Source: Clarkia xantiana subsp. parviflora
Lineage: Eukaryota > Streptophyta > Magnoliopsida > Myrtales > Onagraceae
NCBI GenBank assembly: GCA_036873135.1
Contig: JAPTYO010000002.1
Location: 21,416,452 to 21,480,451 of the forward strand
Reading direction: 5' to 3'
DNA: 64,000 bases
The translations under genes were made by a program, and so were the position numbers. The notes beneath the pieces were generated by a model, which was not told the origin of the DNA, made no database searches, and saw only the letters and a list, made by a program, of their open reading frames with translations. This document shows, in pieces, positions 11,359 through 23,159 of this stretch; position 1 is the first letter of the stretch; each line of letters starts with the position of its first letter.

Positions 11359-12960
11359 CCTCGCCTCCTCCTGACCTGACCAGGCTCCTCCATCGTGGAT
11401 GTCAGATCAGAGCCACGGCTTCGAGTTCGTCTCGTTGATAATCGAGATCTTCTTACGAAGACCGTTGGATTGGACATGTAACCGGTTCATACCTGGACTG
11501 AAACTGTTTTAAACACTTTCGTTCTACACTGGATCGTCAAATTATTATTTGGTCTTAATTCATCCAAGAAGAGTTGGTATGTTTGGAACAGTTTCGGTAT
11601 TGTTTTGAAAAAAAAAAAAAAACTAGTTTAGTTTCGAACTGGTTTGGACTATTTTTTTAATGAAAGTTTTCATTAATTTTTTTTTTTAAAAAAAGCAAAT
11701 TCCAAAACCGGTTCAAAATCATCTAATTCCGATCCGGCCTGGACCGATACTAGATACTCCAGTTCTGAACTAGTCATAAACTGGTCTGACCAAACTGATT
11801 TAAATCCCCAAACGAGCTTGTGAAATTTGACACTAATGAAGAAGGAGCTGGGGACGATCCTCAGCACCGGCAGCACAACAAGTGGAAGAAAAAGAAGATA
11901 GAAATATATTTTTGTATATTCGAGTACTTTTAATGATCATGTGTTAAGAAAATGATTATTTTTTTGTTAAATGGACGACTATAGTGATAGCGTAATATTT
12001 CAAATTTCCTGAAAGTTAAAAAGTAATTTTATGTTTATGTACTAATTTATCAAATTGTATTTTTTTATATATTTAAATAATTTTTTTTACCGGAAAGGAA
12101 AATATCTCTTTATTTTACGAGATGTTTAGGACCATCAAAATGGTAATATATGCGGTATGCTTGCTTATTTGACAGAATCCAATTATATTAAGAGATAACT
12201 GTTGCCCTACATTGAATATATATGTATATTATATATAACTTTAAACAATCATCATTACCTTATGAATTTTGTCTTAGTTATTTATTTATTATTTTTGGAA
12301 ATACAACTACCAAATCATATACGACTGGTCGACAATAAGACCGACCGGATGAAACGTTATTATTATAAACAAGTGTCTTCCATAAAGGTTACGATATTAA
12401 TTAATTAGTTATTGTCAGGATGGACACTTTGGTTTGGTACCACACATTTGGAAGCTTGTATTTGGTATACTTCATTCCATTCCATTAGCAGTTATTTTCT
12501 CAGATCACACTCTCCTATCCTATCATATTGTTTGAATAACGCACGAGTCTTGGTAGTCTTCTAGCTAGTTTAATTAGCTAGGATGAAGATATCGTAATGA
12601 TATGGACCTGCAAATTAAAAAAAAAGGAGTAATTAAGTTTGAGAGGGAAACCATAATTGATCATTCTCTAATTAATTCTTAAGGTATGGTTTTTCTCTTG
12701 TGTGGTTTCCCAATATAAGCGGTGATCGTATCATCCGATTCTAGCTAGATCGGTTGAGCTTCGGTGGACATTCAATTCTGCTCTGAATGTGCCTTTTATC
12801 GAAGGCCCCCTTCATTGAGCCCAACATACATACTTATGTGGTATTAGGCTAAGCCTAGTGTGGAGATGGGCCTAAAGGATCACCAGGCCGGCCTAGCTAG
12901 GAAATTTTACCCATATTTATCAACTCAATTAATTAATTAATTAACAGATATGTATCTAAC
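11359..12960. other. Intergenic, no gene seen
   Basis: From 11460 to 11830 there are repeated AACTGG, CCGGTTC and TGGTTTGG words, suggesting an old hAT-like MITE related to 23160-23749, but I could not find matching ends or a target duplication. Nothing else is supported. Confidence 0.4.
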
Positions 12961-12962
12961 AA

Positions 12963-13050
12963 TGGTGTGGTGTGGTGTGGTTCAGTTCCTCATCTCTTAA
13001 CCAGAGTTTAGTGGTTCAATCTCCGCTAATAAACGTGACAATGAAAAATT
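12963..13050 (+). mobile_element. SINE fragment (tRNA-like head only)
   Basis: GTGTGGTTCAGTTCCTCATC and CTTAACCAGAGTTTAGTGG, followed by the B-box-like GGTTCAATCTCC, align with the head of the SINE at 11208-11344 in the opposite orientation. A GGTGT repeat precedes it. No tail or target duplication is visible, so I read it as truncated. It lies just downstream of the miR159-type hairpin in the sense of that hairpin's transcription. Confidence 0.6.
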
Positions 13051-13274
13051 GTTTAAAATACTGGAGATTATCAATAACTTTAAAATTCAGATGAACAGAG
13101 GGAATATCTGCGTTAAAAAGATTGGTATCAGAAACCCTAGCTAATTCTTCATGCAAAATACAATTTTTTTTATTTTTTGTTGCGATGGGTGTTGGCCATC
13201 ATTAATTAAAGATGGGAGTAGCTGTGTAGTATGTATGCATAATAATTGGCTAGTCTAATTGAGAGAGTGAATTA

Positions 13275-13512
13275 GTTAGTGAGGAGCTCCCTTCACTCCA
13301 ATACCAAAGGGATCAAGGAAGCCTCATCTCCTAATTCATGCAAACCCTTAATTCCAGCATTAATTATTGTATATATAATATAATATAGTTGCAGCAGCTA
13401 GCTGATACTGATATTGAATACTGGAAATTGTAGGGTATCCATGAAGTAGCAGCTGTGGTCTCCCCTTCATCTCCCCTTCAGACATGGAGCGAGGAAAGCT
13501 CCTCTCCTGCCT
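13275..13512 (-). ncRNA. MIR159: miR159/319-family microRNA precursor hairpin
   Basis: On the minus strand the 3' arm holds ATTGGAGTGAAGGGAGCTCC (13302 down to 13283; one more T at 13282 makes 21 nt). The 5' arm holds GGAGCTTTCCTCGCTCCATG (13502 down to 13483). The arms pair over about 18 of 20 positions, with some G-U pairs and one C-A mismatch. A second paired block lies toward the loop (GAAGGGGAGATGAAGG against CCTTGATCCCTTT), and TTCATG pairs with CATGAA. This long foldback with two duplex regions is characteristic of miR159/319 precursors, which are processed from loop to base. The mature sequence matches what I recall of the soybean miR159b/c variant. miR159 guides cleavage of GAMYB-type MYB mRNAs; miR319 targets TCP mRNAs. 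Expression cannot be judged from sequence. Confidence 0.85.
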
Positions 13513-13761
13513 TAATTAACTATCTATCTTATTTTAATTCACTCTTTTTCATTTTCCTCATAACCAACCCTTCCTTTTATACTGCTCCTTGATAAATCTC
13601 CACCGTTGAATTTCTTATTATTTCTTCAATTAAAGCGCATCTACCTAATTGATTCTTATAGTACACTATACATACTATGAGTATGCAGAGGGTGTTTATC
13701 CCACATTGAAGAAGAGTTTATGTAGTATATAATTAATATGAAAGATTTACAACTCAGTTAG

Positions 13762-13780
13762 AGTATATATATATATAAGC
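13762..13780 (-). promoter_or_regulatory. Possible TATA region for the miR159-type primary transcript
   Basis: A TATATATATATA run lies about 250 bp upstream of the hairpin on its transcribed strand. A second candidate, TATATG, is near 13899. Both are simple AT-rich matches, so this is only a suggestion. CT-rich sequence between about 13490 and 13600 would be a GA-rich 5' leader in the RNA. Confidence 0.25.
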
Positions 13781-14922
13781 AAAAAAGTTCATATCTAGCT
13801 AACCCAAAAGACTAAGCTAATAAGTTGCAACTGTCTTTCCTACTTCATCAACTCTTCCCTTCTCTAGTTAATGTTGGACAATGCCCCTCTCCTCTACATA
13901 TAGACTCATACTATACTCTAACATTCATCTCACTTCCCAAACTCGTGTTTCGTTTAACCGTGTCCTCATACACCTCTTCTTTTTGTTTGGGTTAGAAACC
14001 TACTTTTAGACAATTTGTCAAAAGTAGTTATAGTGTTAACAACAAAGTTGGACTAAATTACATGACTACAAATGCAATTCCAGACACATCAAAATTTGTG
14101 TAACAATTGTATCTAATTAAACATATCTCATGTATGAAATCAGCTGGTTTGTTATCTAACAATTATAAATTTAACCGCGTTTATAGTTGTCTGTATTTTA
14201 ACTCTGCCATTAAAAAAAACCCATTGTAGGATGATTAAGAAACTTTGTGTTTATTTGCGAATTGGGACCAAATATTGGTATGAATTCATTGCAGAGCAAA
14301 TATTGCAACTACTATTATAGTGGTAAATGAGCATCTTTATAGTTTATCCTTTACTTCCACATTATGTTTCATTCATGATCGGTAGATGATGAGCACATAA
14401 AGACGGAATCATAATTAGTGGGTAAATAAATAAATAAAAGGTTTTTTTTTTGCCAATAAATAAAAGGGTTCATAAGATGTATAGAAGGATCCTTGCTGAC
14501 CTCATATATGGAAGCAAAATATTCCATATAATATAGTAGCAGATGTGACTTCTGAGTAAGATATGACAATCAGATTACTAATATAGACAATCATATTGAT
14601 GTGGATGCATTAACTATATGAATTTTCATTTAAGGAAGATGATGATGTTTAAGTGCACTTGTAACCATCAAGAGATGCCGTCTCCGTTAAACTTTCGTCA
14701 ATTAGAAATTTTAGACGCGTGTCTTAAAATACAATTTTTAGGGTTAATACTTTATCATTTAAGAACCACCCGATACAAGTACGTATTATTTTAGACATAG
14801 AACAAATATATCAATAATGTTGGCTTCTTAATAGGTCTCTTAATGAAATGAAATGAAAAAAGAGCTATATACACTTGTCCAAAAAACTTTAGTTATATGT
14901 ATATTTAGATTTATTTATGTAA
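13781..14922. other. Intergenic, no gene seen
   Basis: This is AT-rich sequence with one minus-strand frame (14369-14569) of no recognisable product. It includes whatever distal promoter the miR159-type locus has. Confidence 0.4.
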
Positions 14923-14925
14923 TTA

Positions 14926-15983
14926 GAGTATCCACAGTGGTATTACGTAAAGATTACGTAAACGTGGGTCCTACATGTTTATTTAAGTGAAGAAAAAAAA
15001 ACTCTCTACAATGGTTTTACATAGCATTCCTTAAAGATGAGACCCACACGTAAAATTATGTTTTTACATATAGCATTCCTTAAATATGATGAATGCTTTA
15101 TGTTTACATAAAATTAAATTTTCCCCTCCCCCCCCCCTAAAACAGTCGTTCCGTTCAAGACCTTTTTTTCGCGAGTTCCATGACTTGAATGCAGAATGTT
15201 CTTCCGCGAGTTCTTGGACTACCGTTTCTTGATCTCGACTTTCTGTTTAGTCATCATATGACTTTTTCAGCAAAAAAAAACAAAAATCATGTGGCTTTTG
15301 AAAAATGGCATTGTTCTGAAGAGGCGATAATGTGTTGATCAAAGATATGGTACGTACATAATGAATATATATATATATAACGAATATGTAATTATTGAAA
15401 CTTTAAATTGTTTGTTAAAATTTAATAATAAAATATGTTTAAAACCATTGTAAAGATATTATTATGTAAGAGCATCCACAATATTATTACGTAAAGATTA
15501 CGTAAACGTGGGTCCTACATGTTTATTTAAGCAAAACAAAAAAAACTATCTACAGTGATTTTACATAGCATTCCTTAAAGATGGGACCCACACGTAAATT
15601 TATGTTTTTACATAAAGCATTCCTTAAATTTAAGTAATGCACTATGTATTACGTAACCAATTTTTTATTATAAATAAATTCATTTTATAATTAATGCTAA
15701 TATCTTATTGGTGGTTGATGGAAAATTTAATAATAAAATATATTTAAGGAATATGTTTAAGTAATACGATTGCAGAGAAAATATTTTTTACGTGTGTCTT
15801 AAAATTACGTATTACTTAAAGTTTACATAAATGTCTACGTGACAACTTTAAAGAATACAGTTTATGTAAAACCATTGTGGATGCTCTAAGTATTACATAA
15901 ATTTATGTATTCCTTAAACCACACGTAAAAAACATACGTGACACTTTTAAGGAAAACAATTTAAGTAATACCATGCGGATGAG
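14926..15983. mobile_element. Old Tourist-like MITE, split by later insertions
   Basis: The left end GAGTATCCACAGTGGTATTACG follows TTA (14923-14925). The matching but degraded right end (AAGTAATACCATGCGGATGAG) is at about 15960-15983. Between them lie an unrelated insert (about 15120-15390, with a C run at 15128-15138) and a complete younger member of the same family at 15470-15886. The right target copy is not recognisable. Confidence 0.65.
15470..15886. mobile_element. Tourist-like MITE nested in an older member of its own family
   Basis: The ends GAGCATCCACAATATTATTACG and, reverse-complemented, GAGCATCCACAATGGTTTTAC are flanked by TAA at 15467-15469 and 15887-15889. It matches the MITE at 4288-4697 in reverse orientation along nearly its whole length. 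Confidence 0.85.
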
Positions 15984-16446
15984 GTTGAAATCTCGTTAAA
16001 AATACTCGCGGTCCGAAAAAATTTATGCGTTATTAACTTATTTGGGCCACCTATTAATAGATGAAGTCTCTGGTTTAGAAGCTCACGCCGCACATAAGAT
16101 TTATAGGAACTTAATTGAAATTTACCAAGTAGAATGAAGACCTCTCAACAAAAAAGATGTATCTATATACACAAAACATTATGCTTAGATGATCAGTAGA
16201 AACAAAGTCAGAAATCTAACTGGTGGGGTAAGATATATATATATAGGAATGGACTATTATTGATTATATATACTAGTTCCATCACGCTACGTAGCTACGT
16301 AATATTCAGATTCTCGTATTCATGGTTTGAGATTTTCCACGATCAATTTAATGAACAACTAGCGCATGTACTAATACCGTCAACATATAGCCCCACAAAC
16401 AGTCTATTATATTCAAGAGGTTGGCTCGTTAAAGTAAGTCTACTCG

Positions 16447-16597
16447 TTTTTTTTTTTTTTTTTTTTTACATTGATGACGTATGTGGATTAGGTTGGACCT
16501 GATATTTTTTAATTAGAAGAGTTTTGAATATGTGACTTTAGAGTCAAAGCACATATGAATAAGCGTTCTAAACTACTAGACCATTATTGCCGATGTA
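16447..16597 (-). mobile_element. Degraded tRNA-like SINE remnant
   Basis: On the minus strand, GGTCTAGTAGTTTAGAACGC and GCTTTGACTCTAAAGTCACA resemble the head of a tRNA-derived SINE. A long T run at 16447-16467 on plus would be its A tail. The B box is mutated and I see no flanking duplication, so this is tentative. Confidence 0.4.
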
Positions 16598-17039
16598 AAA
16601 GATAAGATACTCATAAATTTAAAATGCATACTAAATAAAAAATGGTTATACTATTATTATTTGTAAATAAATAGGATTAAAATTAAGTTTTAAGAAGTTA
16701 AACTCAAAAGTCAGAGAAATAAAACTTATTATATATTTTAAAGGTCTGCTTCTACTTTAATTTTCTAAATATAAAAATTGATTATACTATTACTTTTTCT
16801 AAAAAAAAAAATAGAAGCAAAATTAATAAGAAGTAAACCTAGAAAATCTTGAACAAAATTATTATTGTTACATTTTTAAGAAAAAAAAATGTAGAAATAA
16901 ATATTAAATCACAAATTTATTTATCACCTTAAAATTTTCAAACAAATAGTTAAATTGTTAGTGTTATATTTCATATAATATCAGAATGTGCAGCCCTAAT
17001 TAAGTTAGATCTCAATTTTCTCATATTTGTTGGAATACA
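16598..17039. other. Intergenic, very AT-rich
   Basis: I see nothing beyond A and T runs. Confidence 0.5.
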
Positions 17040-17048
17040 TTCACCTAC

Positions 17049-17774
17049 GAGTTTTTACCAAAATAGACTCAAATAAACAACCAAATACCAATATAGGCCA
17101 CATAATTTATTTTTTTACAAATATAGGCCTGGCTGGGTTGTGGCAACCCGGCCAAATGTGTGTGTGCGCTTTTTTTTGTAATTTTTTTTTTTTCTAAAAA
17201 CCTATTGGACATGGTGAACCCTTGAGGGCAAATTGACAGACATTTTTCGTTTATCAGTTTTCGTAAAAAAATTACAAAACTACTAATTTTATATTATTTT
17301 TTTTTTTCTAAAAATCTATTTAAACACGGTGAACCTAGGGAGAAAATTGATATTTCGCAGAATAAATTTTTTTTTTTCTAAAAACCTATTGGACATGGTG
17401 AATCCTAGAAGACAAATGTGTCAATTTGCCCTCTAGGATTCACCATCTCCAATAGGTTTTTAGAAAAAAATTACAAAACCATTAATTTTTACAACTTCTA
17501 TTAAAAAAAAAAAAACATATTTGGCCGGGTTGCCCCAACCCGGCCAACTGATTTTTTTTTTTTTTTTTCAGTTGGCCGGAAAAAAAAAGCCGGGTTGGGG
17601 CAACCCGGCCAACTGAATAATATTTTTTTTTTTCGACCAACTGAAAAAAAATAAAAAATTATTCAGTTGGCCGGGTTGCCCCAACCCAGCCAGGTCTATA
17701 TTTGTAAAAAAAAAAAATTATGTGGCCTATATTAGTATTTGGTTTTTATTTGGGTCTATATTAGTCAAAAACTC
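17049..17774. mobile_element. Foldback MULE-type MITE with palindromic GGCCGGGTTG motifs, 9-bp target duplication
   Basis: Perfect 9-bp repeats TTCACCTAC flank it (17040-17048 and 17775-17783). Arms of about 100 bp are inverted copies: the left starts GAGTTTTTACCAAAATAGAC, and the right, reverse-complemented, starts GAGTTTTTGACTAATATAGA. Both contain AATATAGGCCACATAA. Inside are four copies of a near-palindrome, GCCGGGTTGNNNCAACCCGGC, at about 17142, 17523, 17590 and 17668. There are also several copies of a CTATTGGACATGGTGAA module that recurs at 60.6-60.9 kb. No coding capacity. Confidence 0.87.
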
Positions 17775-17783
17775 TTCACCTAC

Positions 17784-18193
17784 TGTCTTAATGTTGTAGA
17801 AACCTTGGTTAAATGGTCATTTTGTTTATTGAAATGCGATTAAGAGAGTGTGTATATATTTAATGAGGTCAGGTGGAATAGGTAGTTATTTGTTGAAAAT
17901 AAAAATGATAGTGGTAGCTTAGCTTTAATTAGCTTTAGCTGCTTTAGATTAGAATGGGGGAGGAGAAAGGGGGATCCGTTGAGTACTGATTGGATGCTTT
18001 CACACTTTTGAAATTGGTTGGTTGGTGTCTTCTCTTCAACCTGTCGAATCATACGTAACCACTGCCTTCACTCAATCGACCAAGGTGATTCAATTAAAAG
18101 GTAAAGTACCTTTCTGTATTTAATCAGCAGGTGACGTAAGATGTTAATTTAGAGTACGTTGAAAGGCATATACCGAGATTGATTAGTGGGTCT
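17784..18193. other. Short intergenic stretch, no gene seen
   Basis: It lies between two foldback elements and has no supported feature. Confidence 0.4.
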
Positions 18194-18202
18194 AATAAAT
18201 AA

Positions 18203-18609
18203 GAGTAGGTGGCATGTTAGATTTTGATATCCGAAGTTTAAATTGTTAGTATTGACTGTCTGATGATTCAACTTTGTTAAAATTTAATGTCTCCGTCCAA
18301 ATTTGCTGTTAAAATTGACAAACTTGGTCATGTGCTTGTCACATGACCCAGTAAAAAAATAAATCCCAAAATTACCCCTAATTGGGTGGTGACCTGCCGG
18401 AGTAGGGTTGTGGCCTACCAGATTAAACATAAAAGTATTAGGGGCAATTTCAACATTTCACACAATTCTGTCAAATTTAACAGCAAAAATGAACGGAAAA
18501 TCAAATTTCAACAAAGTTGAAACTTCAGACGATCAATATAAACAATTTAAACTTCAGACACCAAAATCTCACATAGACAAAACTCAGACAGTTTGTAGGT
18601 TCTTAACAC
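18203..18609. mobile_element. Foldback MULE-type MITE, 407 bp
   Basis: The arms are imperfect inverted copies, seen in GAAGTTTAAATTGTTAGTAT on the left against its reverse complement near 18540, and in CGTCCAAATTTGCTGTTAAA against its counterpart near 18480. AATAAATAA flanks both sides (18194-18202 and 18610-18618). The left terminus is less well conserved than the right, so the left boundary is less sure. Its CGTCCAAATTTGCTGTTAAA word also occurs in the element at 33360-34206. Confidence 0.65.
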
Positions 18610-19138
18610 AATAAATAAATATTACACAAATTATGAATGACATTACAATAAAGCGTCTTTTACAAACTTAGTACACTAATGTAATACAATATCAACAGAT
18701 AATCTGATCCGAATTTTTTGGATTGATGAATTTTTCTTACCCTAGTTGAGTTTGTCAATCAATTTAAGGCTAAGCAGATATTGTTGTTAAATAATACACC
18801 ATTTGAGTAGGTTCGACGTGGATTGTGAGATGACGTGATGCTGCACTAGCTTACTAAGCTTTGCAACTTGAATATTGTTGATAATGTCAAGTTGAATGTC
18901 CAAGAAGATGTCATTTAGATAGCTAATGACGATAATCAGGAATGGACCACTATTACTTTTTATTTATGAATGATGATGATTCGTATGATACTTCCAAATT
19001 TGTATAGAAGATAAATGGTTAATTATTGTTTAGACAATCAAAAAATTGTAACTTTGTAAAAAAAATTTACTACCTATTTTTTTAAAAACACTTTGTGAAC
19101 TCAAGTTTTTCCGTCTTTTTTGGATGACACATGAAAAT

Positions 19139-19524
19139 TGTTAGAAGATCCGGTCTTTTTTGGATGACACATAAAAATTATTACCTATTAAATTTCAGTT
19201 TTGTTATTTAAGATCCGGTCCGAGTTTAATTCTGGTCCAATTGTTCATCATTTTTGTTGTTACTTCTGCTGATTCTGTGCAAATAGTTAGTGGCAGTAGT
19301 GGGTTAGTAATTCTCGTAGTTACCTTGGCTATAAAGCCATTGTATTCAACATTCTTTGGTTTTAAGTAATCAATACATTATTCTTCTTCATTTTTTTTGT
19401 CTGCAAATTTACTTCGTATTTCAGTTTAGTTGTGAGATTAATCAATCCATTCGATATCAAAGTGTGAGCTTGATTGAGTGTGAGTGTTTGGTGAGTGAAA
19501 TCGAAACTTGCAACAGGTTCTACA
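19139..19524 (+). repeat. 5' LTR of the copia element (left limit uncertain)
   Basis: From about 19190 it matches 25160-25546 well (GTTTAATTCTGGTCCAATT, AAGTGTGAGCTTGATTGAGT, CTTGCAACAGGTTCTACA). The first 50 bp do not align with the 3' LTR and include a local duplication of TCTTTTTTGGATGACACAT (about 19113 and 19154), so the start is my best guess from TGTTAG. Confidence 0.65.
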
Positions 19525-19575
19525 AGTGGTATCAGAGCTCAATGTTAGAAAATCAAGTTTTCTGTAATCCTGAGA

Positions 19576-19842
19576 ATGACAGAATCAAGCTCAAGTCTCT
19601 TTAGGTTAAAGATACCCAAGTATGATGAAGATTACGCATATTGGAGCACTGTCATGGAGAACTTAATTTGTGTCAAAGAATTTTGGGAAGTAGTTGAGGA
19701 TGGAGTTGGAACTGAGACTGGAGCAAGCTACAAACAAATTAAGAAGCTTGTTGATATGATGGCTAAGGGTCTGTTGTTTCAAGCAATTGATAGAGCAACC
19801 ATTTCAACAATTATCAACAAGGATACGTCAAAGGATATTTGA
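19576..19842 (+). pseudogene. copia gag, N-terminal part
   Basis: The frame begins MTESSSSLFRLKIPKYDEDY followed by YWSTVMENLICVKEFWEVVE, the usual start of a copia gag (leading domain then UBN2-like). It stops at 19840-19842. Further gag-like sequence continues in other frames to 19868 and, after the inserted MITE, from 20862 to about 21480, where it is full of stops. Confidence 0.75.
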
Positions 19843-19875
19843 CTATCAATGAAGAAAAGGGACTGGCTCTGAGAG

Positions 19876-20853
19876 CAGTGTTATCAGAACCGGACCGGAC
19901 CGGCGGTCCGACCGGGTTCGAGCCGGAACCGGTGCCTCCAACGGTCCGGTTCGACCAAATCCGGAGGATGTAAGCGAACCCGGTTTGATAACCGGTTTTT
20001 CGTCGAACCGGCCGGTTTTGAGAAGACCGGGTGGTCCGCCGGTTCGCTACTTAAACGTAAAAAAGGGGGAAAAAAATCTGAAAATATTAAATCAAATCAG
20101 AAACCCTAGCCCTCCTTAGATCAGTATCCCTTGTGCCGCCACTCATCTTCTCAAACCTTCACATCTTCGAAAAAAAAAAGCAAATTCCTTTCATTCTCGT
20201 CGAAGATAGAGTTATCTATCCGATATGAGCTCCACAATTATGTTGCTGATGAAGAGAGGGTCTTGGTTAGAGTAATGTCTGACTGGATTTCAACCACTTG
20301 TCCATAAGATTCCAGATAGGTAGAGTACTCTAATACGAGCTCCACAATTATGTTGCATAAATAGAGAAGAAGGATTTATGGAGATGGAGCGGGGGCAGTT
20401 CAGTGGGGGTAGCTGGAGGTGAGGGGAGACGGAGCGGAGAGAGTTCGGTCGGAGGTGCTGGGCGGCTCTACAAGTACAAATATATGTACCCAATCATGTA
20501 GTAGCACAAGGAAAAAAGATATGGATGAAGATGAACAATAAGGAGACTTGCAAGGTCTGCTCCTTTTTTCTCTTTAAAGTTCAGATCCGCCGTCCTTTTC
20601 TTGTAGATAAAGTACCATACATCAGCTAGGTTAAAACCATCTCTGTTACTGGTCTTTTTTAGGCATAAGGTAAATGGGCTCTTTTCTTTAGCTGATTGGG
20701 TTGGACTAAAATTTGGGCTGGGCTAAATTGTTTGTTTTGTAGTGATATAAAGTGGAATCACCGGTCCGACCGGGTTCAAACCGGGTCCGACCGTCCGAAC
20801 CGGAAGCCGGAGCCCCAACCGGTTCGACCCCCGGTCCGGTTCTGATAACACTG
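19876..20853. mobile_element. hAT-like MITE, 978 bp, inserted in copia gag
   Basis: The terminal inverted repeats are CAGTGTTATCAGAACCGGAC on the left and the same read inward from the right end. The perfect 8-bp duplication TCTGAGAG flanks it (19868-19875 and 20854-20861), as hAT-type elements make. The subterminal regions are packed with CCGGTCCG and CCGGTTCG words. The middle is GC-richer, with leader-like sequence that may have been captured from a host gene. A relative with the same ends is at 57169-57859. Confidence 0.88.
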
Positions 20854-21516
20854 TCTGAGAGAGTTTAGAAAACTCAGTTGCAAGCACTAAGAAGGGTATT
20901 TGAGCTCCTACAGATAAAATAACGAGAAAGAGTGTTGGATGACTGAATGAAGATCATGGAGATTTGTACTAAGATAATAATCAATTGGGAAGCATTGACT
21001 GATAAATTAATAGCTGAGAAGATCTTGAGGTCTTTAACTCACAAATGGGACCTTGTGGTAATCTCAATTACAGAATCCAAAGATCTAGAGTATCTAACAT
21101 TAGATGAATTATAAAGCTTATTAATTCTTCACGAGCAAGAACTAAATAGGAATTCATATAATGAAGAGCATGCTTTGACAACATGTGAAATAAATCAATT
21201 CCAAGAGAAAAGGATCCTTTCGAGGAGTAGAGGTGGCTCAGGGAGGAGTCACAACTCCAAGACCCATGAAAAAGAATATGAGAAGAAGAGCTTTGACAGA
21301 TGGAGCAGTAGCTCAAGTCAGAGAGGTAACTATCATAGTAGATGAAGAGATCGTGGCAGATGAGACAAATCTCAAGTTGAATATTATAGGTGTAATCGTC
21401 TGGGCACGACAAATCAGAGTGTTATGCAAAGCTACTTGAGAATAATGAATAACATTCAAATTTCACAGACGAGAAGGAACTGCTTTTGATGGCAGTAAAT
21501 GAGGGATCAAACCAGT

Positions 21517-22440
21517 AGTGACACTTGGTTCTTGGATTCTGGCTGTAGAAATCACATGTCGAGTAATAAAAAAGCCTTTGACACTCTAGATGAAAGGTTT
21601 TGATCTATCAGGTGTGCCAGTGAAGGGAAAAGGAAATATAAAAGTAAGATCAAAGAATGACTCAATCGAGATAATTTAAGATGTGTTATTTGTGCCTGCA
21701 CTCACTACAAATTTGCTAAGTGTTGGACAACTACAAGAGCTAGGTTACGCCATGGTGATAGATGACAAGTGTTTTGACATTTACAATGAAAAATATGATC
21801 TCATATCCACCTCGAAGCTGACAGAGAAGATAACGTTTCTAGTAAAACTAAACATTCTACACATATTTTGGTAGCAAATGAAGGGTCATGAGAGAGCTTA
21901 GGAGATATCTTTTGGCTATGGCACTTAAGGATAGGGCATTTGGGTTTCAGTGGACTGAAAACACTGAAAAATCATAACAATGACACTAGGTTTTTCTGAG
22001 ATTGAAGATAAGTCACAGCTATGTGAGACATGTGTTTTAAGAAGTCAATGCAAGGAGTCATTCCCAAGTGGACCTGCATGGAGAGCAACTAAGATATTAC
22101 ATCTCATTCATACAAATATATGTGGGCTCATCACACCAGAGACAAATGGAGGGAAGATATATTTCATCTTTCATTGATGACTTATCGAGGAAATTTTCGA
22201 TTTATATACTCTCAGCTAAGTCAGATGCTTTGGATGCCCTTAGAGCTTTAAGAACTCAAGTTGAACCTCAAACCAAGTGTTTGAGATCAAATAGAGGAGC
22301 TGCTCTACAGAGTTTGAGCTCTTCTGCAGACATAAAGGAATCAAGAGACAAAAAACCGCTCCTCACATTCCTGAGCAAAATGGAGTGGCAGAAAGGTAGA
22401 ATATGTCAGTGATAAATATGGTTAGAAGCATAATGAAAGC
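21517..22440 (+). pseudogene. copia protease and integrase remnants
   Basis: WFLDSGCRNHMSSNKKAF at about 21525-21580 is the copia protease active-site region (DSG). LWHLRIGHLGFSGLKTL at about 21918-21968 is the GAG-pre-integrase motif. CETCVLRSQCKESFPSG at about 22020-22075 is the end of the integrase zinc region, followed by the integrase core beginning ATKILHLIHTNICG. Frame changes and stops break all of these. Confidence 0.8.
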
Positions 22441-23159
22441 AAGTGCTTAAATCTTTTTGGGCAGAAGCAGTGGTGTGTAACTTCTTCTTACTAAATATAT
22501 GCCTAGCTAACAAGTGCAATAGATAAGATGACTCTTCAAGAAGCTTGGTCTGGTAAGAAGCCCTCAACTGAGAGATTTAGAGTATTTGGATGCACAACAT
22601 ATGCATTGTTACCAGGTCACACGAAGAAGCTTGAAGATAGAAGCGAAAATGCATATTTCTGGGCATAAGTGAATAGTCTAAAGCCTTCAAGTTGTACGAT
22701 CCAATTAGGAAGAGAGTGGTGATAAGCAGAAACGTTGCGTTCAATGAAGCTGCTTCATAGAGATGAAGGTCATCAAGATCTGATTGGAAGCTTATCAAAT
22801 CAGACTTTGAAGGAGAGCAACCGGTAAATGATCAGTTGAACACACAAACAGTCAATCAAGAACAAGGAGAAGAATGAAAGAAATAAGATCATTCTCCCAC
22901 TCACCCAGCAGCATCAGGGAATATGTCTGATGCATATGAGATATTTGAAGAAGGAGAAGGTCAGGTAACCCTACTTGAAACTAGCAGACATGTTCAAAGG
23001 CATCCGGATAGTAGTGTTATCACCACTGAGAATAGAGGTATCAAGAGGCATGTATGGTGTGAAGATTATCAGGTAACTGGTTCTGAGATTCATAAGTCGG
23101 ATTTCATTACCTATTACTGCTTGTTCTCTGATTTTGATCCTTTATACTTTCACACTTCT

